Assembly: GCF_029227915.1 (NCBI RefSeq)
Contig: NC_079887.1
Span: 744,001 to 808,000, forward strand
Direction of reading: 5' to 3'
DNA: 64,000 bases
Source: Hydractinia symbiolongicarpus
Taxonomy: Eukaryota; Cnidaria; Hydrozoa; Anthoathecata; Hydractiniidae
In this document: positions 14,701-28,134 of the stretch, in pieces
Layout: the number at the start of each line of letters is the position of its first letter
Numbering within the stretch: the first letter of the stretch is position 1
Notes under the pieces: generated by a model
What the model was told of the DNA's origin: nothing
The model's input: only the letters and a program-made list of their open reading frames with translations
The model's database searches: none
Made by a program: the position numbers and the translations under genes

Positions 14701-16245
14701 GATTTCCCGTAAATCTCGGGCTTGGCCCGTATAGTCAAAAGTATACAAAGAAATTACCCAGGGAGTAAACTCATTTCCCGAACGATTTTTTCTATTATTT
14801 TTTTACCACTAAACGCATGAGACTTGTAGTTTTCAAAAATATTTTTATATTTGATGGGACGCTGAATAAAAGAAGTTTAATCGCCGGCACACGAAAATCC
14901 GCGATTTCCCGTAAATCCCGGACTCGGCCCCTATAGTCAAAAGTATACAAAGAAAGTACCCAGGCAGTAAACTCATTTCCCGAACGATTTTTTAAATTAT
15001 TTTTTCACCACTAAAACGCATGAGACTTGTAGTTTTTAAAAATGTTTTCATTTTTGATGAGACGCTGAATAAAAGAAGTTTATTCGCCGGCAAACGAAAA
15101 CCTGCGATTTCCCGTAAATCCCGGGCTTGGCCCGTATAGTCAAAAGTATACAAAGAAAGTACCCAGGGAGTAAACTCATTTCCCGAACGATTTTTTCTAT
15201 TATTTTTTTACCACTAAACGCATGAGACTTGTAGTTTTCAAAAATATTTTCATATTTGATGGGACGCTGAATAAAAGAAGTTTAATCGCCGGCACACGAA
15301 AATCCGCGATTTCCCGTAAATCCCGGACTCGGCCCCTATAGTCAAAAGTATACAAAGAAAGTACCCAGGCAGTAAACTCATTTCCCGAACGATTTTTTAA
15401 ATTATTTTTTCACCACTAAAACGCATGAGACTTGTAGTTTTTAAAAATGTTTTCATTTTTGATGAGACGCTGAATAAAAGAAGTTTATTCGCCGGCAAAC
15501 GAAAACCTGCGATTTCCCGTAAATCCCGGGCTTGGCCCGTATAGTCAAAAGTATACAAAGAAAGTACCCAGGGAGTAAACTCATTTCCCAAACGATTTTT
15601 TAAATTACTTTTTCACCACTAAAACGCATGAGACTTGTAGATTTCAAAAATGTTTTCATTTTTGATGAGACGCTGAATAAAAGCAGTTTAATCGCCGGCA
15701 AACGAAACCCGCGATTTCCCGTAAATCCCGGGCTTGGCCCGTATAGTCAAAAGTATACAAAGAAAGTACCCAGGGAGTAAAATCATTTCCTGAACGATTT
15801 TTTAAATTACTTTTTCACCACTAAAACGCATGAGACTTGCAGTTTTTAAAAATGTTTTCATTTTTGATAAGACGCTGAATAAAAGCAGTTTAATCGCTGG
15901 AAAACGAAAACCCGCGATTTCCCGTAAATCCCGGGCTTGGCCCGTATAGTCGAATGTATACAAAGAAAGTACCCAGGGAGTAAACTCATTTCCCGAACGA
16001 TTTTTTAAATTTTTTTTTCACCACTAAAACGCATGAGACTTGCAGTTTTCAAAAATGTTTTCATTTTTGATGAGACGCTGAATAAAGGAAGTTTAATCGC
16101 CGGCAAACGAAACCCGCGATTTCCCGTAAATCCCGGGCTTGGCCCGTATAGTCAAAAGTATACAAAGAAAGTACCCAGGGAGTAAAATCATTTCCTGAAC
16201 GATTTTTTAAATTACTTTTTCACCACTAAAACGCATGAGACTTGT
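8750..16245 (+). repeat. Large satellite segmental duplication, copy 1 (37 monomers)
   Basis: Variant monomers recur at a constant offset of 7,496 bp (8767 with 16263; 12761 with 20257), then at 6,888 bp (13775 with 20663; 14551 with 21439; 15397 with 22285). This marks a tandem duplication in which this copy carries three extra monomers (608 bp, about 13190-13800). The two copies abut near 16245. Confidence 0.78.
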
Positions 16246-19200
16246 AGTTTTTAAAAATGTTTTCATTTTTGATGAGACGCTGAATAAAAGAAGTTTAATC
16301 GCCGGCAAACGAAAACCCGAGATTTCCCGTAAATCCCGGGCTTGGCCCGTATAGTCAAAAGTATACAAAGAAAGTACCCTGTGAGTAAACTCATTTCCCG
16401 AACGATTTTTTTAATTATTTTTTCACCACTAAAACGCATGAGACTTGTAGTTTTCAAAAATATTTTCATATTTGATGGGACGCTGAATAAAAGAAGTTTA
16501 ATCGCCGGCAAACGAAAATCCGCGATTTCCCGTAAATCCCGGACTCGGCCCGTATAGTCAAAAGTATACAAAGAAAGTACCCAGGGAGTAAACTCATTTC
16601 CCGAACGATTTTTTAAATTATTTTTTCACCACTAAAACGCATGAGACTTGTAATTTTCAAGAATGTTTTCATTTTTGATGAGACGCTGAATAAAAGCAGT
16701 TTAATCGCCAGCAAACGAAAACCCGCGATTTCCCGTAAATCCCGGGCTTGGCCCGTATAGTCAAAAGTATACAAAGAAAGTACCCTGTGAGTAAACTCAT
16801 TTCCCGAACGATTTTTTAATTATTTTTTCACCACTAAAACGCATGAGACTTGTAGTTTTCAAAAATATTTTCATATTTGATGGGACGCTGAATAAGAGAA
16901 GTTTAATCGCCGGCAAACGAAAATCCGCGATTTCCCGTAAATCCCGGACTCGGCCCGTATAGTCAAAAGTATACAAAGAAAGTACCCAGGGAGTAAACTC
17001 ATTTCCCGAACGATTTTTTAAATTATTTTTTCACCACTAAAACGCATGAGACTTGTAATTTTCAAGAATGTTTTCATTTTTGATGAGACGCTGAATAAAA
17101 GCAGTTTAATCGCCGGCAAACGAAAACCCGCGATTTCCCGTAAATCCCGGGCTTGGCACGTATAGTCAAATGTATACAAAGAAAGTATCCTGTGAGTAAA
17201 CTCATTTCCAGAACGATTTTTTAAATTATTTTGTCACCACTAAAACGCATAAGACTTGTAGTTTTTAAAAATATTTTCATTTTTGGTGAGACGCTGAATA
17301 AAAGAAGTTTAATCGCCAGGAAACGAAAACCCGCGATTTCCCGTAAATCCCGGGCTTGGCACGTATAGTCGAATGTATACAAAGAAATTACCCTGTGAGT
17401 AAACTCATTTCCAGAACGATTTTTTAAATTATTTTGTCACCACTGAAACGCATAAAACTTGTAGTTTTTAAAAATGTTTTTATTTTTGATGAGACGCTGA
17501 ATAAAAGAAGTTTAATCGCCGGCAAACGAAAACCCGCGATTTCCCGTAAATCCCGGCTTGGCCCGTATAGTCAAAAGTATACAAAGAAAGTACCCAGGGA
17601 GTAAACTCATTTCCCGAACGATTTTTTAAATCATTTTTGCACCACTAAAACGCATGAGACTTGTAGTTTTCAAAAATTTTTTCATTTTTGATGAGACGCT
17701 GAATAAAAGCAGTTTAATCGCCGGCAAACTAAAACATGCGATTTCCCTAAATCCTGGACTCGGCCCATATAGGCAAAGGCATACAAAGAAAGTACCCAGC
17801 GAGTAAACTCATTTCCAGAACGATTTTTTAAATTATTTTTTCACCACTAAAACGCATAAGACTTGTAATTTTCAAGAATGTTTTCATTTTTGATGAGACG
17901 CTGAATAAAAGCAGTTTAATCGCCGGCAAACGAAAACCCGCGATTTCCCGTAAATCCCGGGCTTGGCACGTATAGTCGAATGTATACAAAGAAAGTATCC
18001 TGTGAGTAAACTCATTTCCAGAACGATTTTTTAAATTATTTTGTCACCACTAAAACGCATAAGACTTGTAGTTTTTAAAAATATTTTCATTTTTGGTGAG
18101 ACGCTGAATAAAAGAAGTTTAATCGCCAGGAAACGAAAACCCGCGATTTCCCGTAAATCCCGGGCTTGGCACGTATAGTCGAATGTATACAAAGAAATTA
18201 CCCTGTGAGTAAACTCATTTCCAGAACGATTTTTTAAATTATTTTGTCACCACTGAAACGCATAAAACTTGTAGTTTTTAAAAATGTTTTCATTTTTGAT
18301 GAGACGCTGAATAAAAGAAGTTTAATCGCCGGCAAACGAAAACCCGCGATTTCCCGTAAATCCCGGCTTGGCCCGTATGGTCAAAAGTATACAAATAAAG
18401 TACCCAGGGTGTAAACTCATTTCCCGAACGATTTTTTAAATCATTTTTGCACCACTAAAACGCATGAGACTTGTAGTTTTCAAAAATTTTTTCATTTTTG
18501 ATGAGAAGCTGAATAAAAGCAGTTTAATCGCCGGCAAACTAAAACCTGCGATTTCCCTAAATCCTGGACTCGGCCCATATAGGCAAAGGCATACAAAGAA
18601 AGTACCCAGCGAGTAAACTCATTTCCAGAACGATTTTTTAAATTATTTTGTCACCACTGAAACGCATAAAACTTGTAGTTTTTAAAAATGTTTTCATTTT
18701 TGATGAGACGCTGAATAAAAGAAGTTTAATCGCCGGCAAACGAAAACCCGCGATTTCCCGTAAATCCCGGCTTGGCCCGTATAGTCAAAAGTATACAAAG
18801 AAAGTACCCAGGGAGTAAACTCATTTCCCGAACGATTTTTTAAATCATTTTTGCACCAATAAAACGCATGAGACTTGTAGTTTTCAAAAAAATTTTCATT
18901 TTTGATGAGACGCTGAATAAAAGCAGTTTAATCGCCGGCAAACTAAAACCTGCGATTTCCCTAAATCCTGGACTCGGCCCATATAGGCAAAGGCATACAA
19001 AGAAAGTACCCAGCGAGTAAACTCATTTCCAGAACGATTTTTTAAATTATTTTTTCACCACTAAAACGCATAAGACTTGTAGTTTTTAAAAAAGTTTTCA
19101 TCTTTGATGAGACGCTGAATAAAAGAAGTTTACTCGCCGGCAAACGAAAACCCGCAATTTCCCGTAAATCCCGGCTTGGCCCGTATAGTCAAAAGTATAC

Positions 19201-22200
19201 AAAGAAAGTACCCAGGGAGTAAACTCATTTCCCGAACGATTTTTTAAATTATTTTTGCACCACTAAAACGCATGAGACTTGTAGTTTTCAAAAATGTTTT
19301 CATTTTTGATGAGACGCTGAATAAAAGCAGTTTAATCGCCGGCAAACGAAAACCCGCGATTTCCCGTAAATCCCGGGCTTGGCACGTATAGTCGAATGTA
19401 TACAAAGAAAGTACCCTGTGAGTAAACTCATTTCCAGAACGATTTTTTAAATTATTTTTTCACCACTAAAACGCATAAGACTTGTAGTTTTTAAAAATGT
19501 TTTCATTTTTGATGAGACGCTGAATAAAAGCAGTTTAATCGCCGGCAAACGAAAACCTGCGATTTCACTAAATCCCGGACTCGGCCCGTATAGGCAAAGG
19601 TATAAAAAGAAAGTACCCAGGGAGTAAACTCATTTCCAGAACGAATTTTTAAATTATTTTTTCACCACTAAAACGCATAAGACTTGTAGTTTTTAAAAAT
19701 GTTTTCATTTTTGATGAGACGCTGAATAAAAGAAGTTTAATCGCCAGCAAACGATAACCCGCGATTTCCCGTAAATCTCGGGCTTGGCCCGTATAGTCAA
19801 AAGTATACAAAGAAATTACCCAGGGAGTAAACTCATTTCCCGAACGATTTTTTCTATTATTTTTTTACCACTAAACGCATGAGACTTGTAGTTTTCAAAA
19901 ATATTTTTATATTTGATGGGACGCTGAATAAAAGAAGTTTAATCGCCGGCACACGAAAATCCGCGATTTCCCGTAAATCCCGGACTCGGCCCCTATAGTC
20001 AAAGGCATACAAAGAAAGTACCCAGCGAGTAAACTCATTTCCAGAACGATTTTTTAAATTATTTTTTCACCACTAAAACGCATAAGACTTGTAGTTTTTA
20101 AAAATGTTTTCATTTTTGATGAGACGCTGAATAAAAGAAGTTTAATCGCCGGCAAACGAAAACCCGCGATTTCCCGTAAATCCCAGGCTTGGCCCATATA
20201 GGCAAAGGCATACAAAGAAAGTACCCAGCGAGTAAACTCATTTCCAGAACGATTTTTTAAATTATTTTTTCACCACTAAAACGCATAAGACTTGTAGTTT
20301 TTAAAAATGTTTTCATTTTTGATGAGACGCTGAATAAAAGAAGTTTAATCGCCGGCAAACAAAAACCTGCGATTTCCCGTAAATCCTGGACTCGGCCCGT
20401 ATAGTCAAAAGTATACAAAGAAAGTACCCAGGGAGTAAACTCATTTCCCATACGATTTTTTAAATTATTATTTCACCACTAAAACGCATGAGACTTGTAG
20501 TTTTCAAGAATGTTTTCATTTTTGATGAGACGCTGAATAAAAGCAGTTTAATCGCCGGCAAACGAAAACCCGCGATTTCCCGTAAATCCCGGGCTTGGCA
20601 CGTATAGTCGAATGTATACAAAGAAAGTACCCTGTGAGTAAACTCATTTCCAGAACGATTTTTTAAATTATTTTTTCACCACTAAAACGCATGAGACTTG
20701 TAGTTTTTAAAAATGTTTTCATTTTTGATGAGACGCTGAATAAAAGAAGTTTAATCGCCGGCAAACAAAAACCTGCGATTTCCCGTAAATCCTGGACTCG
20801 GCCCGTATAGTCAAAAGTATACAAAGAAAGTACCCAGGGAGTAAACTCATTTCCCATACGATTTTTTAAATTATTATTTCACCACTAAAACGCATGAGAC
20901 TTGTAGTTTTCAAGAATGTTTTCATTTTTGATGAGACGCTGAATAAAAGCAGTTTAATCGCCGGCAAACGAAAACCCGCGATTTCCCGTAAATCCCGGGC
21001 TTGGCACGTATAGTCGAATGTATACAAAGAAAGTACCCTGTGAGTAAACTCATTTCCAGAACGATTTTTTAAATTATTTTTTCACCACTAAAACGCATAA
21101 GACTTGTAGTTTTTAAAACTGTTTTCATTTTTGATAAGACGCTGAATAAAAGAAGTTTAATCGCCGGCAAACGAAAACCTGCGATTTCCCGTAAATCCTG
21201 GACTCGGCCCGTATAGTCGAATATATACAAAGAAAGTACCCTGTTAGTAAACTCATTTCCAGAACGATTTTTTAAATTATTTTTTCACCACTAAAACGCA
21301 TAAGACTTGTAGTTTTTAAAAATGTTTTCATTTTTGATGAGACGCTGAATAAAAGAAGTTTAATCGCCAGCAAACGATAACCCGCGATTTCCCGTAAATC
21401 TCGGGCTTGGCCCGTATAGTCAAAAGTATACAAAGAAATTACCCAGGGAGTAAACTCATTTCCCGAACGATTTTTTCTATTATTTTTTTACCACTAAAAC
21501 GCATAAGACTTGTAGTTTTTAAAAATGTTTTCATTTTTGATGAGACGCTGAATAAAAGAAGTTTAATCGCCAGCAAACGATAACCCGCGATTTCCCGTAA
21601 ATCTCGGGCTTGGCCCGTATAGTCAAAAGTATACAAAGAAATTACCCAGGGAGTAAACTCATTTCCCGAACGATTTTTTCTATTATTTTTTTACCACTAA
21701 ACGCATGAGACTTGTAGTTTTCAAAAATATTTTTATATTTGATGGGACGCTGAATAAAAGAAGTTTAATCGCCGGCACACGAAAATCCGCGATTTCCCGT
21801 AAATCCCGGACTCGGCCCCTATAGTCAAAAGTATACAAAGAAAGTACCCAGGCAGTAAACTCATTTCCCGAACGATTTTTTAAATTATTTTTTCACCACT
21901 AAAACGCATGAGACTTGTAGTTTTTAAAAATGTTTTCATTTTTGATGAGACGCTGAATAAAAGAAGTTTATTCGCCGGCAAACGAAAACCTGCGATTTCC
22001 CGTAAATCCCGGGCTTGGCCCGTATAGTCAAAAGTATACAAAGAAAGTACCCAGGGAGTAAACTCATTTCCCGAACGATTTTTTCTATTATTTTTTTACC
22101 ACTAAACGCATGAGACTTGTAGTTTTCAAAAATATTTTCATATTTGATGGGACGCTGAATAAAAGAAGTTTAATCGCCGGCACACGAAAATCCGCGATTT

Positions 22201-23133
22201 CCCGTAAATCCCGGACTCGGCCCCTATAGTCAAAAGTATACAAAGAAAGTACCCAGGCAGTAAACTCATTTCCCGAACGATTTTTTAAATTATTTTTTCA
22301 CCACTAAAACGCATGAGACTTGTAGTTTTTAAAAATGTTTTCATTTTTGATGAGACGCTGAATAAAAGAAGTTTATTCGCCGGCAAACGAAAACCTGCGA
22401 TTTCCCGTAAATCCCGGGCTTGGCCCGTATAGTCAAAAGTATACAAAGAAAGTACCCAGGGAGTAAACTCATTTCCCAAACGATTTTTTAAATTACTTTT
22501 TCACCACTAAAACGCATGAGACTTGTAGATTTCAAAAATGTTTTCATTTTTAATGAGACGCTGAATAAAAGCAGTTTAATCGCCGGCAAACGAAACCCGC
22601 GATTTCCCGTAAATCCCGGGCTTGGCCCGTATAGTCAAAAGTATACAAAGAAAGTACCCAGGGAGTAAAATCATTTCCTGAACGATTTTTTAAATTACTT
22701 TTTCACCACTAAAACGCATGAGACTTGCAGTTTTTAAAAATGTTTTCATTTTTGATAAGACGCTGAATAAAAGCAGTTTAATCGCTGGAAAACGAAAACC
22801 CGCGATTTCCCGTAAATCCCGGGCTTGGCCCGTATAGTCGAATGTATACAAAGAAAGTACCCAGGGAGTAAACTCATTTCCGAACGATTTTTTAAATTTT
22901 TTTTTCACCACTAAAACGCATGAGACTTGCAGTTTTCAAAAATGTTTTCATTTTTGATGAGACGCTGAATAAAGGAAGTTTAATCGCCGGCAAACGAAAC
23001 CCGCGATTTCCCGTAAATCCCGGGCTTGGCCCGTATAGTCAAAAGTATACAAAGAAAGTACCCAGGGAGTAAAATCATTTCCTGAACGATTTTTTAAATT
23101 ACTTTTTCACCACTAAAACGCATGAGACTTGCA
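16246..23133 (+). repeat. Large satellite segmental duplication, copy 2 (34 monomers)
   Basis: Second copy of the block starting at 8750, three monomers shorter. The change of offset falls near 20690. It contains the same rare variants (GATTTTTTCTATTATTTTTTT, CACACGAAAATCCGCG, CAGGCAGTAAACTC) in the same order. Confidence 0.78.
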
Positions 23134-26100
23134 GTTTTTAAAAATGTTTTCATTTTTGATAAGACGCTGAATAAAAGCAGTTTAATCGCCGGCAAACGAA
23201 ATCCCGCGATTTCCCGTAAATCCGGGGTTGGCCCGTATAGCCGAATGTATACAGAGAAAGTACCCAGGGAGTAAACTCATTTCCCGAACGATTTTTTAAA
23301 TCTTTTTTTCACCACTAAAACGCATGAGACTTGTAGTTTTCAAAAATGTTTTCATTTTTGATGAGACGCTTAATGAAAGAGGTTTAATCGCTGGAAAACG
23401 AAAACCCGCGATTTCCCGTAAATCCCGGGCTTGGCCCGTATAGTCGAATGTATACAAAGAAAGTACCTTGTGAGTAAACTCATTTCCAGAACGATTTTTT
23501 AAATTATTTTTTCACTACTAAAACGCATAAGACTTGTTGTTTTTAAAAATGTTTTCATTTTTGATGAGACGCTGAATAAAAGACGTTTAATCGCCGGCAA
23601 ACGAAAACCCGCGATTTCCCGTAAATCCCGGCTTGGCCCGTATAGTCAAAAGTATACGAAGAAAGTACCCAGGGAGTAAACTCATTTCCCAAACGATTTT
23701 TTAAATTACTTTTTCACCACTAAAACGCATGAGACTTGTAGTTTTCAAAAATGTTTTCATTTTTGATGAGACGCTGAATAAAAGAAGTTTAATCGCCGGC
23801 AAACGAAAACCTGCGATTTCCCGTAAATCCCGGGCTTGGCCTGCATAGTCAAAAGTATACAAAGAAAGTACCCAGGAAGTAAACTCATTTCCCGAACAAT
23901 TTTTTAAATTACTTTTTCACCACTAAAACGCATGAGACTTGTACTTTTCAAAAATGTTTTCATTTTTGATGAGACGCTGAATAAAGGAAGTTTAATCGCC
24001 GGCAAACGAAACCCTCGAATTCCCGTAAATCCCGGGCTTGGCCCGTATAGTCAAAAGTATACAAAGAAAGTGCCCAGGGAGTAAACTCATTTCCCGAACG
24101 ATTTTTTAAATTTTTTTTTCACCACTAAAACGCATGAGACTTGTAGTTTTCAAAAATGTTTTCATTTTTGATGAGACGCTTAATGAAAGAGGTTTAATCG
24201 CTGGAAAACGAAAACCCGCGATTTTCCGTAAATCCCGGGCTTGGCCCGTATAGTCGAATGTATACAAAGAAAGTACCTTGTGAGTAAACTCATTTCCAGA
24301 ACGATTTTTTAAATTATTTTTTCACTACTAAAACGCATAAGACTTGTAGTTTTTAAAAATGTTTTCATTTTTGATGAGACGCTGAATAAAAGACGTTTAA
24401 TCGCCGGCAAACGAAAACCCGCGATTTCCCGTAAATCCCGGCTTGGCCCGTATAGTCAAAAGTATACAAAGAAAGTACCCAGGGAGTAAACTCATTTCCC
24501 AAACGATTTTTTAAATTACTTTTTCACCACTAAAACGCATGAGACTTGTAGTTTTCAAAATTGTTTTCATTTTTGATGAGACGCTGAATAAAAGAAGTTT
24601 AATCGCCGGCAAACGAAAACCCGCGATTTCCCGTAAATCCCGGGCTTGGCCTGTATAGTCAAAAGTATACAAAGAAAGTACCCAGGAAGTAAACTCATTT
24701 CCCGAACGATTTTTTAAATTACTTTTTCACCACTAAAACGCATGAGACTTGTACTTTTCAAAAATGTTTTCAATTTTGATGAGACGCTTAATGAAAGAGG
24801 CTTAATCGCTGGAAAACGAAAACCCGCGATTTCCCGTAAATCCCGGGCTTGGCCCGTATAGTCGAATGTATACAAAGAAAGTACCCTGTGAGTAAACTCA
24901 TTTCCAGAACGATTTTTTAAATTATTTTTTCACTACTAAAACGCATAAGACCTGTAGTTTTTAAAAATGTTTTCATTTTTGATGAGACGCTGAATAAAAG
25001 ACGTTTAATCGCCGGCAAACGAAAACCCGCGACTTCCCGTAAATCTCGGCTTGGCCCGTATAGTCAAAAGTATACAAAGAAAGTACCCAGGGAGTAAACT
25101 CATTTCCCGAACGATTTTTTAAATTATTTTTTCACCACTAAAACGCATAAGACTTGTAGTTTTTAAAAATGTTTTCATTTTTGATGAGACGCTGAATAAA
25201 AGACGTTTAATCGCCGGCAAACGAAAACCCGCGATTTCCCGTAAATCTCGGCTTGGCCCGTATAGTCAAAAGTATACAAAGAAAGTACCCAGGGAGTAAA
25301 CTCATTTCCCGAACGATTTTTTAAATTATTTTTTCACCACTAAAACGCATGAGACTTGTAGTTTTCAAAAAAATTTTCATTTTTGATGAGACGCTGAATA
25401 AAAGAAGTTTAATCGCCGGCAAACGAAAACCCGCGATTTCCCGTAAATCCCGGGTTGGCCTGTATAGTCAAAAGTATACAAAGAAAGTACCCAGGGAGTA
25501 AACTCATTTCTCGAACGATTTTTTAAATTTTTTTTTCATCACTAAAACGCATGAGACTTGTAGTTTTCAAAAATGTTTTCATTTTTGATGAGACGTTTAA
25601 TGAAAGAGGTTTAATCGCTGGAAAACGAAAACCCGCGATTTTCCGTAAATCCCGGGCTTGGCCCGTATAGTCGAATGTATACAAAGAAAGTACCTTGTGA
25701 GTAAACTCATTTCCAGAACGATTTTTTAAATTATTTTTTCACTACTAAAACGCATAAGACTTGTAGTTTTTAAAAATGTTTTCATTTTTGATGAGACGCT
25801 GAATAAAAGACGTTTAATCGCCGGCAAACGAAAACCCGCGATTTCCCGTAAATCCCGGGCTTGGCCTGTATAGTCAAAAGTATACAAAGAAAGTACCCAG
25901 GAAGTAAACTCATTTCCCGAACGATTTTTTAAATTACTTTTTCACCACTAAAACGCATGAGACTTGTACTTTTCAAAAATGTTTTCATTTTTGATGAGAC
26001 GCTGAATAAAGGAAGTTTAATCGCCGGCAAACGAAACCCGCGATTTCCCGTAAATCCCGGGCTTGGCCCGTATAGTCAAAAGTATACAAAGAAAGTCCCC

Positions 26101-28134
26101 AGGGAGTAAACTCATTTCCCGAACGATTTTTTAAATTACTTTTTCACCACTAAAACGCATGAGACTTGCAGTTTTTAAAAATGTTTTCATTTTTGATAAG
26201 ACGTTGAATAAAAGCAGTTTAATCGCCGGCAAACGAAATCCCGCGATTTCCCGTAAATCCGGGGCTTGGCCCGTATAGCCGAATGTATACAAAGAAAGTA
26301 CCCAGGGAGTAAACTCATTTCCGGAACGATTTTTTAAATTTTTTTTTCACCACTAAAACGCATGAGACTTGTAGTTTTCAAAAATGTTTTCATTTTTGAT
26401 GAGACGCTTAATGAAAGAGGCTTAATCGCTGGAAAACGAAAACCCGCGATTTCCCGTAAATCCCGGGCTTGGCCCGTATAGTCGAATGTATACAAAGAAA
26501 GTACCCTGTGAGTAAACTCATTTCCAGAACGATTTTTTAAATTATTTTTTCACTACTAAAACGCATAAGACCTGTAGTTTTTAAAAATGTTTTCATTTTT
26601 GATGAGACGCTGAATAAAAGACGTTTAATCGCCGGCAAACGAAAACCCGCGACTTCCCGTAAATCTCGGCTTGGCCCGTATAGTCAAAAGTATACAAAGA
26701 AAGTACCCAGGGAGTAAACTCATTTCCCGAACGATTTTTTAAATTATTTTTTCACCACTAAAACGCATAAGACTTGTAGTTTTTAAAAATGTTTTCATTT
26801 TTGATGAGACGCTGAATAAAAGACGTTTAATCGCCGGCAAACGAAAACCCGCGATTTCCCGTAAATCTCGGCTTGGCCCGTATAGTCAAAAGTATACAAA
26901 GAAAGTACCCAGGGAGTAAACTCATTTCCCGAACGATTTTTTAAATTATTTTTTCACCACTAAAACGCATAAGACTTGTAGTTTTTAAAAATGTTTTCAT
27001 TTTTGATGAGACGCTGAATAAAAGACGTTTAATCGCCGGCAAACGAAAACCCGCGATTTCCCGTAAATCTCGGCTTGGCCCGTATAGTCAAAAGTATACA
27101 AAGAAAGTACCCAGGGAGTAAACTCATTTCCCGAACGATTTTTTAAATTATTTTTTCACCACTAAAACGCATGAGACTTGTAGTTTTCAAAAATATTTTC
27201 ATTTTTGATGAGACGCTGAATAAAAGAAGTTTAATCGCCGGCAAACGAAAACCCGCGATTTCCCGTAAATCCCGGGCTTGGCCTGTATAGTCAAAAGTAT
27301 ACAAAGAAAGTACACAGGGAGTAAACTCATTTCTCGAACGATTTTTTAAAATACTTTTTCACCACTAAAACGCATGAGACTTGTAGTTTTTAAAAATGTT
27401 TTCATTTTTGATGAGACGCTGAATAAAAGAAGTTTAATCGCCGGCAAACGAAAACCTGCGCTTTCCCGTAAATCCTGGACTCGGCCCGTATAGTCAAAAG
27501 TATACAAAGAAAGTACCCAGGGAGTAAACTCATTTCCCAAACGATTTTTTAAATTATTATTTCACCACTAAAACGCATGAGACTTGTAGTTTTCAAGAAT
27601 GTTTTCGTTTTTGATGAGACGCTGAATAAAAGCAGTTTAATCGCCGGCAAACGAAAACCCGCGATTTCCCGTAAATCCCGGGCTTGGCACGTATAGTCGA
27701 ATGTATACAAATAAAGTACCCTGTGAGTAAACTCATTTCCAGAACGATTTTTTAAATTATTTTTTCACCACTAAAACGCATAAGACTTGTAGTTTTTAAA
27801 ACTGTTTTCATTTTTGATAAGACGCTGAATAAAAGAAGTTTAATCGCCGGCTAACGAAAACCCGCGATTTCCCGTAAATCCCGGCTTGGCCCGTATAGTC
27901 AAAAGTATACAAAGAAAGTACCCAGGGAGTAAACTCATTTCCCGAACGACTTTTTAAATTATTTTTTCACCACTAAATCGCATGAGACTTGTAGTTTTCA
28001 AAAATGTTTTCATTTTTGATGAGACGCTGAATAAAAGCAGTTTAATCGCCGGCAAACGAAAACCTGCGATTTCCCTAAATCCCGGACTCGGCCCGTATAG
28101 TCAAAAGTATACAAAGAAAGTACCCAGGGATTAA

